Assembly (NCBI GenBank): GCA_015501595.1
Contig: JADNRX010001285.1
Span: 1-11,643, forward strand
Source of the DNA: Hymenopellis radicata
Lineage: Eukaryota > Basidiomycota > Agaricomycetes > Agaricales > Physalacriaceae
Reading direction: 5' to 3'
Length of the DNA stretch: 11,643 nucleotides
In this document: positions 1-8,403 of the stretch, one piece after another
Layout of the letters: each line of letters begins with the position of its first letter
How positions within the stretch are numbered: the stretch's first letter is position 1
Position numbers and translations under genes: made by a program
The notes under the pieces: generated by a model
The model's input: only the letters and a program-made list of their open reading frames with translations
Databases searched by the model: none
What the model was told of the DNA's origin: nothing

Positions 1-642
1 CCAGAGCGCAATAATGAATTAGCTGGCGGGTCATCGTTGCCGCCAAGAGAAGCTCCACAACAGTAGGTGTGAAGACAACCGCGCACAGAACAATCCTCTA
101 ACAAAAAATTCAGTCAACAGCAAAATTTCAGTCGGTCAATAGCGCACACACCTCTTCCAAACGCCGAGCTCGAGACATTTCAGCCTCCATGTGGGGCCCG
201 TAGAGTTGACACTTCACATCGTTCAGAAGGTGCCGTCCCGACGCCGCGCCCCTCGTCCCCAAAGCCGACATGAAAGTGGTGAGAGAATAACAAGTGCCAG
301 CTTCTTGTTCCCACCGACGTGAAGTCAAATGGGAAAAGGACGCGTCACGAAGACAACGCCCCACGCTGCGTCGGCCAACTCCATCAACACCACGGATAAA
401 GATGTCTTACTCAAACACGGGGGCTACATGGAATAGCTCCCATCGCGAGCGTAGCATAGCGTCTCTGTCTACCGTCTCCGTATACCGTCTGCGAGTAACC
501 AAGATCAAGATCTACGACGTGACAATACAAACATTAGCCTCAAGTCGAAAAACAGTACGACAAGACTGACCAAGGAGCGGATGGCCTCGAGGAAGGAGTC
601 ATACTGGCCACGGACACGCCGCAGCGGTCTGTTGATGTCCAT
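1..642 (-). CDS. Gene A, inverted copy: spliced unknown protein, 3' end outside window
   Basis: Minus-strand copy of gene A. Predicted exons in transcript order are 642-571, 511-411, 365-152 and 97 down to the window edge. Introns are 512-570 (59 nt), 366-410 (45 nt) and 98-151 (54 nt), with donors GTCAGT, GTAAGA and GTGTGT and acceptors TAG/CAG. The phases (0, 2, 0) join the exons into one open frame, which random sequence would rarely allow. The third exon holds G4 where the other copy holds G5, and this copy stays open. It encodes a Cys/Arg-rich stretch (VGRCLRDASFSHLTSRRWEQ), an amphipathic segment (MEAEMSRARRLEE) and the start of a hydrophobic segment. No known domain is recognised. The ATG at 642-640 is the first in frame, because an in-frame TAG lies 12 nt upstream. 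If a further exon is spliced in at that TAG, the true start is farther upstream. Confidence 0.5.
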
Positions 643-697
643 AGTTTCAACCTACGCAAGTTCGGAGCGCGGAGACAAGAGGTCGGCGCGTATACTG
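1..697. repeat. Inverted repeat 1, left arm
   Basis: This stretch is the near-perfect reverse complement of 1209-1905: position 1 pairs with 1905 and about 697 pairs with about 1209. Differences are a few substitutions (for example the base giving GCCAGCTAATT here against GCCAGCCAATT in the other arm) and homopolymer-length changes (G4 against G5, T6 against T8). Similarity fades inside a GGCGCG motif around 685-697. Because the arm starts at base 1, its outer end lies outside the window. It carries the minus-strand copy of gene A. Confidence 0.95.
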
Positions 698-1208
698 TAT
701 CAAGTCAACACGGTATAACCCAGGTGGTACAGTAAGACTTACGAGAACTGAGGTCTATAATCAGTCAGTCGGGAAACAGTCCTCAAAGTCAAAGCAGAAC
801 GACTTACGGGACGCACTATTTGGGTGACACTAGGACGAAACCGGAGGTAAATGTCAAATCCGCGAAGACAAGGCAAAGCGACATACCAAACAGTTGTTTG
901 CACCGGCGTGTAGCCTGAACGGCCGCGCGAGCAGTCGACTGTAAATTTGTTCAGAAGTGAAGTAGAAAAATTGAGCAAACTTACCAACGAGTTAGGTCAT
1001 TCTTCTCCGCATGTCAAAGCGAATGGTGCTAAACGTGAGGAGCTCTCGAGGCTTTGGAAACGGCCCCAGACAGCCGTCGCGTACCATCCACACGCACTAA
1101 CTGACAAGTTCTTAGTAAAGAACAGCCAAGCGACGCAACAAGGACGACTTACCATGGCGTTAGGGTACTTCAGAGTTGGTTAATAGACGTATTGGATTGT
1201 CCGCGCAC
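698..1208 (-). other. Hairpin spacer with a chain of minus-strand consensus introns
   Basis: This is the 511-bp spacer between the arms of inverted repeat 1. On the minus strand it holds five candidate GT-AG introns in a row: 1152-1101 (52 nt, branch TTTACTAAG), 984-939 (46 nt), 886-830 (57 nt), 807-755 (53 nt) and 742-695 (48 nt). Four start GTAAGT and one starts GTATGT; all end in AG. They would leave exons of 116, 52, 22 and 12 nt and lead straight into the minus-strand copy of gene A. I could not find a frame open through all of these exons: the 116-nt exon has stops in all three frames. They may be leader exons, a non-coding spliced RNA, or relics. A 78-codon plus-strand ORF (947-1183) crosses the same region and I do not believe it is a gene. 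Confidence 0.4.
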
Positions 1209-1905
1209 AGTAAACGCGCCGACCCTTTCTCCGCGCTCCGAACTTGCGTAGGTTGAAACTATGGACATCAACAGACCGCTGCGGCGTGTCCGTGGCCAGT
1301 ATGACTCCTTCCTCGAGGCCATCCGCTCCTTGGTCAGTCTTGTCGTACTGTTTTTCGACTTGAGGCTAATGTTTGTATTGTCACGTCGTAGATCTTGATC
1401 TTGGTTACTCGCAGACGGTATACGGAGACGGTAGACAGAGACGCTATGCTACGCTCGCGATGGGAGCTATTCCATGTAGCCCCCGTGTTTGAGTAAGACA
1501 TCTTTATCCGTGGTGTTGATGGAGTTGGCCGACGCAGCGTGGGGCGTTGTCTTCGTGACGCGTCCTTTTCCCATTTGACTTCACGTCGGTGGGAACAAGA
1601 AGCTGGCACTTGTTATTCTCTCACCACTTTCATGTCGGCTTTGGGGGACGAGGGGCGCGGCGTCGGGACGGCACCTTCTGAACGATGTGAAGTGTCAACT
1701 CTACGGGCCCCACATGGAGGCTGAAATGTCTCGAGCTCGGCGTTCGGAAGAGGTGTGTGCGCTATTGACCAACTGAAATTTTGCTGTTGACTGAATTTTT
1801 TTTGTTAGAGGATTGTTCTGTGCGCGGTTGTCTTCACACCTACTGTTGTGGAGCTTCTCTTGGCGGCAACGATGACCCGCCAGCCAATTCATTATTGCGC
1901 TCTGG
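1209..1905. repeat. Inverted repeat 1, right arm
   Basis: This is the partner of 1-697 in reverse complement. The match can be followed up to CTCTGG at 1900-1905, which pairs with CCAGAG at 1-6. It may continue past 1905, but the matching sequence would lie left of the window. The arm carries exons 1-3 and part of exon 4 of the plus-strand gene A. Confidence 0.95.
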
Positions 1906-2054
1906 TGGATTTCTTCGTTGGGGCGGCGGGCTTGATGCGGCTAGACCTTGGACCGATGTTAGGTGGGACACAGTTCCTACACTGTGTTTGTAGTATGCCC
2001 CGCCCGTCATGTAGAGTAGACTTGGGGGAAAAATTCACCGATTCCGTTCAGTAG
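1261..2054 (+). CDS. Gene A: small spliced protein of unknown function
   Basis: Predicted exons are 1261-1332, 1392-1492, 1538-1752 and 1809-2054. Introns are 1333-1391 (59 nt, branch GGCTAATG), 1493-1537 (45 nt) and 1753-1808 (56 nt, branch GTTGACTGA plus a T-run before TTAG). Phases 0, 2 and 0 are compatible, and the last exon is open for 81 codons to TAG at 2052-2054. As read, exon 3 carries one extra G (G5 near 1643-1648, G4 in the minus-strand copy), which shifts the frame. With the length of the other copy the product is about 210 residues. Exon 4 is hydrophobic and Cys-containing, with segments such as VVELLLAATMTRQ and LVDFFVGAAGLM, so a membrane association is possible. No family is recognised. 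It lies 174 bp upstream of gene B on the same strand and could be its 5' part. The start ATG is uncertain. Confidence 0.5.
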
Positions 2055-2228
2055 TATACATAGTTTACCATGTATGTATCTCTAACATTCTGTTCACACC
2101 ATTCACAGTAAGTGGTCTATATTTTCTCGCCCTTCATTGTACTGACAAGTGTATTTAGTATACAGCAGGTTTCGACCTTACCTCGGCGTGTTCTCACGAG
2201 TTCTCACGGTTACCCTTGTTCCCCTAAA
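2055..2228 (+). other. Gap between genes A and B with candidate introns
   Basis: This short gap contains a strong intron candidate at 2108-2158: GTAAGT donor, TACTGAC branch, TTTAG acceptor, 51 nt. A second set of signals is GTATGT near 2072 with a CTAAC branch and a CACAG acceptor at about 2107. These signals suggest that the region is transcribed, either as the 5' leader of gene B or as a link between A and B. I could not build one unambiguous open frame across it. No TATA box or other core promoter element stands out. Confidence 0.35.
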
Positions 2229-5200
2229 ATGGCAACTGGCTTATCGCAGGTTGTCTTTCTACCATCACGACGAGTTGAGATCTGGCTCTGCACTTTGCTG
2301 CTCTACAAGATGTCTGGCATTGAGCCCCTGGACTTTGTTCTAGATCGGTCGTTGCCTTGTCGTGCCATTACACTTCCAACCCCCGAACCGCCGCGATCGC
2401 TGCCTCTTCCCAAGGGATTCCGAAAAGAGATTGCTTCTCGTCGGGGCTATCGACTGAGTGAATTCCGCTCTGTTCAACTGCGGCTTAAAACTTTTTACTC
2501 AAACTTGAGTCATGTACGTGAAATTTGCTTTGCAGTCTGAGTATGCTTAACCTTAATGAATGACAGTTACGCCGCTTGAAGGATTGGGTTTTTCTGATTC
2601 TTGGTTTGCCTGAGGGACTTCGTGGGGTGGACGTAGACTTCTGCTTAGGTCTCTTTACCACTGTCTACGTCCTTCGCCTCCTTGACGCGGAGGCGCGCCC
2701 TATGGATGTCTACCATGCCTTAGAGATCTACGTTACTCGCGCCATTCTAGCTGTATGTTTCATGATTTGTCAACAATTAGAGGTTTATGTGTTGTTTTAG
2801 CATGATGACGCTGTAAAGGCTCATGTCCATACGCAGTTAAACGGATTCCCAAGTCCGGACGATATCGATTATGGAGGGCCCAGTTTGTATTATTGTGTGA
2901 GTCACAGTGCACAAATTGTTTTTATTCTCTTATGTTGCCCTCCAACTTAGCGATATACGGTGTACCGTCATGAACTCATTGATCGTAGCAATAACGATGG
3001 GGTGGCAATGGTTGATCTTCCAGGTTATAAGGAGATGCCGTTGATTCCGGATCGGCTTCCTCGGACGTCAGCTCCCGTACCACCCTCCTCTGATGCTTTC
3101 ATCCCGTTTCTATCTAATAGTGAAGCACCGCTTGTTGTCCAATTTGAGGAGTTTGCGCGTGTCATCACCTCAGTTCTTCAAGGGATTTCTACGGCCCGTT
3201 GGCAATCCAGGGTACGTACTTGATAGAACGAAGTGGTTATTAATCTGATGTTTTATAGAGTCAGGCATTTACACTAGATGATTTGGAACGCTCTCTAGGA
3301 GCGGTATCCAAAGGCAGGGAATCCTTTCTTGTTCCTGAGGAATCATCATATCGGGCTACCGAACGAGGTATTCTGGGCGAAGTCCTTCAGGTCATGAAAC
3401 GTGTGAACATCAAGAACTATACGGCGGTCGAAATGACAGATGCGCTCCGAGTAACTGTTTAACTATGATAAAAACGTGCTAAGATAACATGCAGGATTCG
3501 TACCTATACGATGTTATGCGACAGTAGCATCATCCGCATACTTGACGAAATTGAACGGAGATCACAGTCAAGCTCTTGTACGATTTGGGGCCACTCAGAC
3601 CACATTTCTACAACTCCTGTACAACTGGGCGCCAACTGAATGTGAGAGTTGGCTTGAGCAAGATCTACTCTTTACGCCTAAGGTAGAGCCAGTATGTCAT
3701 TCTCTTTTTTACTGGTAAATCTATTTTCTAAGGTTCATAGGGCCCAGCAGGATATTTGCTGTGTACGAAAAAGGGCGCAGGCTTGCTTCTCAACATATTG
3801 CTACAACAGCCGAATCTCATGCCGCGCTTGGCACTTCCTGGAGTCGTATATTTTCTTCTCTCACAGGAAAACTATACTTTGGCATGGCGATGGCTTGGCC
3901 CGCTCTGGAGGAAACTGGCTGGGGTGTCCACGAAATTGGATCTTCGGTGAACATCATTAAGCAGTTTTTCACTATTCTCAAAAGTGTGTTCTCAGAGAAG
4001 ACTGATCGTGGTGGCTTGAAACATTGGAAGTGTCAGGCAGATGAGGGTAATCCGGTAGCGGCTGTATTTGCGCGAACTGCAGAACTGCACATTTGGGACT
4101 TAGAACAGACACGGTATCTTCAGGCTAATCGACCCAACAAGGTCAGATATTTCTTCTCCCCACATTCCGAACTCATCAGTTGTAGACGCACATGGAAAAG
4201 CTCCAGAAAGAGGCTCAAGAACGACAAAATTCGACCATTTCCTCAAGTAAGTATTTCATCGCGTGTTTAATTGCAACACTCAATATTTCCTAGCCCTGGC
4301 GTGCAGGCATTGCTTGTTTCTTCCACCGGAGGAGCAGTGCTCTCGGGTCTTCTTTACCTCCAGAAAAGACAAATCCAAGGTTCAGTATCTACAGACCCAT
4401 GGAATTAGCTTCGACAAGGAGCGTATCGCTCATCCTCCTGATGGTGCTCAAATCTATCATCCTGATGCTCTTGGGTTACAGGAACTCGATGCGTCAGAAG
4501 ACGTTCTCCAGAGATGTGGAAGAATGATTTGGATCATCTCTGATGCTGATGGTATGGACGACATTCGCCCTGCTCCCGCCTCCGGCTCCAATTCCGATAT
4601 GGAGGACATTCGTCTAACCTCTGCTCCCGATTCTGATCCCGACTCTCATATGCAGAACGACGAAAATGGCTTTTGGATGGATGTTTATGACTATGAAGAA
4701 ACACCAGACTTCAGTCTTGTGGCGAAAAAAGTCGGTCAGCGACATATTGTAAGTGTGGCGCTACTTAATTTTGTATAATACTTACACTCATACCTAGCTT
4801 AATTGGGGCATGTTTAACGCCTTTCATCCTTCGGTTCATCAACGTCTAGCAGATCATGAAGAGCTAAGCTCATGTATGTTGGCATAATTTCCGTTTCATC
4901 ACTTTTTAACCAATTTTAGTTATGTGTGAGCTTAAACGCGGAGAACAGTTCAAATACTTCACTGCAAAGCATTCCGGAATGGCTGCCACTGGGGCGCGGC
5001 TACCCAAAGGCGGAGCTCCCGGCGACGCGTACGACTATTATGCGGGTTTCGAGGTGGAGTCGTTGGCAGGCATTCATCGAGCATTCGACTATGCAGAGGT
5101 CTGAATATTCTCTTCTCTCAAATCTTGCTTACATTTTCTAGGATGGTCTATTTCTCCTACGAGTCGCTGAATTCATCTGTTCTTCAATGGCAACAAGCAT

Positions 5201-5896
5201 GCGCGAAGCTGCAAAGGACACCAATCGACTTGGACTCACTGGCCATAACCTCTTTCGGTGTAATGGATATCTAGCGGGACAGCATCATGATGTGGATGAA
5301 GGCTGGTCTCTGTGCTGTCAGATTCGGTGGTGGGCGAATCGGGAATTGCGGGAGTATTCCTTCTGTGAGCCTCAGCTAGGCTACTTCTGGCGAACTCGCC
5401 CCAATGTAGCATGGTCAGTGTTCTACAGGAATAATGGTAGATTGAGCTAACTGTTTTCAGGTCTTTCAACTCTGACGACATGCACGGTACGATGCTTCCT
5501 GGCGTAAATGCAGAATTTCCGCCACCTCAGGAATTTATTGACTCTATGGGAACTCCTGCGCCACACATCTTGGCACGCTCTCAGCCTGAAAACGCAGCAC
5601 TAGCTCGCGATCGCGACAATCGCCCAGGATGGCCCATGCAACGATATCTCAATCAGCAACGCCAGAATAGACAGCAGCAGCAGGCCCCAAACCAGGCGGG
5701 AGGTGGCCCCGCTGCTGGGCAAATACCACCGGCAGGACGTGTTGGGCCCAGAGTACAGGTACCAGGTCGGGTCAGTACTGGGAACCATGTATGTGTTCCC
5801 AGACGAAATGCGTTGGCAGCGCGCCGGGCCGAGAGAGCCATTCGTACTCGGGATGCGAATTTTGCGCACTGGGATAACCGAGGTGCTGGACATTGA
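2229..5896 (+). CDS. Gene B: large 13-exon protein of unknown function, frame broken as read
   Basis: Predicted exons are 2229-2513, 2567-2752, 2801-2896, 2951-3211, 3259-3450, 3495-3691, 3741-4141, 4186-4246, 4294-4748, 4798-4873, 4920-5098, 5142-5413 and 5461-5896, with introns of 43-54 nt. Phases agree at nearly every junction. The product would have about 1,030 residues. Visible parts: a Pro-rich stretch in exon 4, a Trp-rich segment in exon 7 (NYTLAWRWLGPALEETGWG in the other copy), an acidic Asp/Ser-rich stretch in exon 9 (SAPDSDPDSH), an aromatic segment in exon 12 (GWSLCCQIRWWANRELREYS) and a tail rich in Gln, Pro, Gly and Arg. I recognise no domain. Compared with its inverted copy, one G is missing before 3525, giving an in-frame TAG at 3525-3527. 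Homopolymer lengths also differ at 3899, 4133, 4226, 4294 and 4381. The exon 7/8 boundaries and the start ATG are the least certain parts. Confidence 0.65.
3069..5241. repeat. Inverted repeat 2, left arm
   Basis: This is the near-identical reverse complement of 9465-11643. Position 3069 pairs with 11643, the last base of the window, and 5241 pairs with 9465. The inner end is sharp: both copies read ACTCACTG, then this arm continues GCCATAA and the other continues CATCAGG. Over about 2.17 kb there are only a handful of substitutions and roughly a dozen one-base indels, nearly all in homopolymers. The arm covers most of exon 4 to mid-exon 12 of gene B. Confidence 0.97.
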
Positions 5897-6387
5897 TAGT
5901 AGATTATATTCAACCTTACATTAATGTGACTACTACGTGGCGGACAACACTGACAAATTTGACGACGATCTGACACACGGCACTCAACAACTCTGAAAAG
6001 CAGTGGTCAACGACTCTGATCGTGGCCCGAGGAGCAACTATAATCAAGAGCGACGATGACTGTGAAACGCGGCGGTTCACGACTCTCTCACACACGCGGC
6101 GGTGGTTCACGACTCTCACACATGCAGCGGAAACTCTAACAAACGCATCAGCGACTCTGACTCACACACACACGGTGACGACCCTCTCACCCGCGGCGGC
6201 GACTCTCACACGCGCGGTGACACCTCTCACACACACCCGGTGACATCTCTCACACACGCGGTGGCGACTCAGACACGCGGCGCGATTGACTGTGGGGGGC
6301 GACGACTTGCCCAAAAAAAGCTCTGACGCGCGGCTAAATGCTCATGTGTAGCGGGGTCCTAATATTTTGCCATTTTGACCAACATAG
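5897..6387. other. Intergenic region between gene B and the PP2C fragment
   Basis: No gene is supported here. An AT-rich stretch follows the gene B stop (5897-5925), where the 3' untranslated region would be expected. A degenerate minisatellite then fills most of the gap. The end of the region (about 6355-6387) is pyrimidine-rich with TCCTAAT and TTGACC branch-like motifs and CATAG at 6383-6387, and it reads as the 3' end of an intron feeding the PP2C exon. The ORFs over the minisatellite (Thr/His/Ser-rich) are products of the repeat. Confidence 0.6.
6066..6285 (+). repeat. Degenerate minisatellite, ACGCGGCGGCGACTCTCACAC-like units
   Basis: About nine to ten tandem units of roughly 19-28 bp share a core GCGGnGnCGACTCTCACACAC. 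Examples start at 6067 (GCGGCGGTTCACGACTCTC), about 6094, 6125, 6146, 6177, 6196, 6217, 6237 and 6257. Units vary in length and carry substitutions, as expected for an old variable-number repeat. Weaker units may reach back to about 5970. Confidence 0.75.
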
Positions 6388-7019
6388 GCTACTTTCCAAG
6401 CATTCAAGCTCAAGAACGAGGATCGCAGTTTTGTGCATTCTTTTGAACAAGGTACCTTGTTCGGAATTCTTGATGGTGAGATTTCCAACTGCTGTGAGGT
6501 CACGATACAACATCCTGATGTCTTCTCACCACAGGACACGGCGGAGATCAACTCTCCGATTATGCTGCTCAGCAGCTACCTCTTCTCCTCGAAGCATCAA
6601 TAACTGCCGCATTGGCTTCTCGTCATGAAAACTCTCATTCTCAGGCCGCGCTCCAACACGCTTTTGAGAAAACTTTTCTCGAATTTGATGCTTCAATAGG
6701 CGAGACCTTCATGGCCTTGTTCGCGGCGAAGCCGTCTGCGGATTGGACCATGCGGGCGGTCATCAACGTAATGGAGGAAGATCCCGAGAACGATAAGAAG
6801 GCCAGGAGAGCTGTATATGGAACCACTGCGATTGTAGGTTTCTTGACCAAAGACAAGAAGGATCTTTGGGTTGCCTGCCTCGGTGACTCGGAAGCATGTG
6901 CGTATAACCGCTTGACACGGTGATTGACACTGAGACCTCATTTCAAGTAACCGGGCGGTTTTGTGATGGATCATGGACGGCGAATGTACTCAGTGAACAC
7001 CACAACACCAAGAATCCTG
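6388..7019 (+). pseudogene. PP2C-type protein phosphatase fragment, truncated at the 3' side
   Basis: PP2C (PPM) enzymes are metal-dependent Ser/Thr phosphatases. Predicted exons are 6388-6475, 6535-6897 and 6948-7019, with introns 6476-6534 (59 nt) and 6898-6947 (50 nt) in compatible phases. Motifs appear in the family order: KLKNEDRSF; FGILDGHGGD, whose metal-binding DGHGG is split by the first intron; YGTTAIVGFL, matching the usual SG-TA-V strand; WVACLGDSEALTG; and SEHHNTKNPA, matching the HN..NP.E motif. The reading then stops exactly where the terminal repeat CTGCATCAGG begins. The C-terminal part with the later Asp metal ligands is therefore missing, and the product should be inactive. 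The start is also incomplete: exon 6388 follows an intron-like acceptor and no upstream exon is visible before the minisatellite. The PP2C assignment is confident; which PP2C subfamily is not. Confidence 0.85.
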
Positions 7020-7050
7020 CATCAGGAAAACACAAGATTGGTCTTTCGGG
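7017..7050 (+). repeat. Left terminal inverted repeat of the element
   Basis: It starts CTGCATCAGGAAAACA and runs into GATTGGTCTTTCGGG. The tip CCTGCATCAGG is itself a small palindrome (CCTG-CAT-CAGG). PP2C coding sequence ends at this point. Three bases, CTG, are shared between the terminus and both flanking genes, so the exact first base is ambiguous by about 3 nt. Confidence 0.65.
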
Positions 7051-7210
7051 TCTTTCAGGTCTTGCCGAAGACCGGAAAGACCAGAAAGACCCAAAAGACA
7101 CGAGGTCTTGTGAAAGCTCGCTCAATATCTTTCACAAGACCTCATTTTGTCTTTCTGGTCTTGTAGCAAGATAATTTTAATCTTCTGCAAGACCAGTCGA
7201 AATCTTACTA
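7036..7210. repeat. GGTCTTTC-rich subterminal repeats with a long hairpin
   Basis: Short GGTCTTTC/GAAAGACC words are packed here in both orientations. At the centre a perfect 15-bp inverted repeat, GAGGTCTTGTGAAAG (7102-7116) and CTTTCACAAGACCTC (7129-7143), surrounds a 12-nt loop. A further pair, GACCAGAAAGAC (7079-7090) and GTCTTTCTGGTC (7149-7160), lies outside it with an uneven gap. Together they would give an imperfect hairpin of about 80 nt. It matches the word composition of the array at the right end of the element. Confidence 0.75.
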
Positions 7211-7609
7211 CAGGTCTTACCAGTACTCCTTTTGGTCATAATTTTAGAGCAGGCCATGCAATAGAAATGGGGGAAACAATGCATTTGACTATTAAATACA
7301 AACACGCAGTTGTATCTATGCTAGCTACCATATACTACGAGATATTGGTGCAAGCCCAGCGGCACAGAGCGAAATGCAAGAAGGAAGATATCCCGAAAAC
7401 AAGCCGAAATCAACGCGACCAGTCGACCATAGCTTTAGGAGCGTCTACAAGAGCATAAGGGAGCCGATAATGGGAGCCGAGCGAGTGAGCGACGTACCGT
7501 GGACTGGAAGACCGGACAAATGTGAGGCATTGGCTTGAGGACTAGTTCGGTGGCATGAGTACCGGAAGAATACTGCAAAAAAACTACGCACCACAGCCAG
7601 GAAAGCACG
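7211..7609. other. No recognisable gene
   Basis: The sequence is AT-rich up to about 7370 and more balanced after that. No ORF is convincing, and I see no repeat beyond scattered GGTCTTAC words at the start (7211-7225). It is probably internal sequence of the putative element. Confidence 0.5.
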
Positions 7610-7894
7610 TCAGAGAGGCCAACGTCTAAGAGAATGGCCCTTACTATGAAAGTCTGAACAACATCATTAGCAAGGCGGTCGACGATGATAAGGGCACACA
7701 AAAGGCTCACCAGTGTTATGTCGGCATCTAGAAGAAGTCCAAGAGTCCGTGAAGTCGGATGATGATGGTGGTGGTCCATGGCGGGAGCGGTACATATCTA
7801 TGGCCAATGGGGTGAGTGTACAGTAGCGCGGCGGACAGAAAGGCTTACCGCGCAGGTTAAAATAAAAGCCAGGCTCCGATGGCCAAATCAACAT
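7610..7894 (-). CDS. Candidate short spliced ORF of unknown function
   Basis: Minus-strand model: exon 7894-7849 (starts MLIWPSEPGFYFNLR), intron 7848-7798 (51 nt, GTAAGC...CATAG), exon 7797-7711, intron 7710-7654 (57 nt, GTGAGC, branch TGCTAATGA, TTCAG), and a last exon ending at the TGA at 7612-7610. Phases 1 and 1 are compatible and give about 59 residues rich in Ser, Pro, Arg and His. The first exon begins right after an acceptor-like TTTTTTGTCAG, so it could be internal to a longer gene. A different minus-strand reading, hydrophobic (TLVSLLCALIIVDRL), crosses the second intron. No family is recognised, and the introns are better supported than the protein. Confidence 0.25.
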
Positions 7895-8330
7895 CTGACA
7901 AAAAAGTGGTCATCAGTTTGTAAAGTCAGCGGGAACAACAACGCACCAGCGCGAGGGATAAAATTATGTAGTCCATATTATAGCTGACGGCGCACACCAA
8001 AATCATGGTCACTGCTTGTATGAGTCGTGGTCGTCCTAGGAGGGCATGGCGACGTAGTCATCCTTCCAAGCGCGCTAGTTTCGTCGACATCCATGACACT
8101 GAGCCTGGCGTCCGTCCTGTAGACCGTGTCCGTCGTCCTGGGTGCTATGCTCATCCAGCACATCGAGTGGAGCACGGGCATTGGGCCCAACGAGACGGAA
8201 ACCGAAGTCGACACGTCGTGGGGAGAGGCAGAGGAGCACAGAAAGTCGGACTTACCAAAAATCCAAAATGAACATGCACGTGGTCTGATGGCGTGCTCGT
8301 GGGCCGCGCACGGGCCACTCATCAGTCATC
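7895..8330. other. No confident gene; possible minus-strand exon remnants
   Basis: A GTAAGT donor on the minus strand (plus 8250-8255) suggests spliced minus-strand sequence, but no acceptor at the usual 45-60 nt distance was found. ORFs exist on both strands (7978-8322 minus; 8126-8518 plus, with the segment SVVLGAMLIQHIEW). Neither has recognisable motifs and they overlap, so I call neither a gene. Confidence 0.4.
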
Positions 8331-8379
8331 TGGATCGTTCTACTCTTGCTTTTCCTCTACCCTCCGCGTCGCGGTCGAC

Positions 8380-8403
8380 AGCCCCAGAATATTTTCTGGG
8401 GCT
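8380..8403. repeat. Perfect 10-bp inverted repeat (hairpin)
   Basis: AGCCCCAGAA (8380-8389) and TTCTGGGGCT (8394-8403) are exact reverse complements around the loop TATT. No T-tract or gene end lies next to it that would suggest a termination role. Its function is unknown. Confidence 0.7.

Noticed and set aside
294..569. 91-codon ORF MPASCSHRREVK... present identically in both arms of repeat 1
   Set aside because: It is the antisense shadow of gene A exons and crosses two of its introns. Being identical in both arms only reflects the duplication.
947..1183. 78-codon plus-strand ORF in the hairpin spacer
   Set aside because: It has no recognisable motif and runs antisense through a chain of consensus introns, so it is most likely a chance ORF.
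2229..5896. Gene B as a KDZ-type transposase or a TET/JBP dioxygenase, both common in mushroom genomes
   Set aside because: I could not find the diagnostic catalytic motifs of either family. The HHDVDEGW segment alone is too weak to claim an iron-binding HxD site.
5600..5976. Minus-strand ORFs of 97 and 107 codons under the end of gene B
   Set aside because: They are antisense to the Gln/Pro-rich last exon of gene B, whose low-complexity codons keep other frames open.
6022..6326. Thr/His/Ser-rich ORFs such as TLTHTHTVTTL
   Set aside because: They are translations of the minisatellite, with no start context or splice signals of their own.
7435..7779. Minus-strand hydrophobic ORF (TLVSLLCALIIVDRL) as a membrane protein
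   Set aside because: The hydrophobic segment coincides with a well-formed 57-nt intron (GTGAGC, TGCTAATGA branch, TTCAG). Pyrimidine-rich introns translate into hydrophobic residues by chance.
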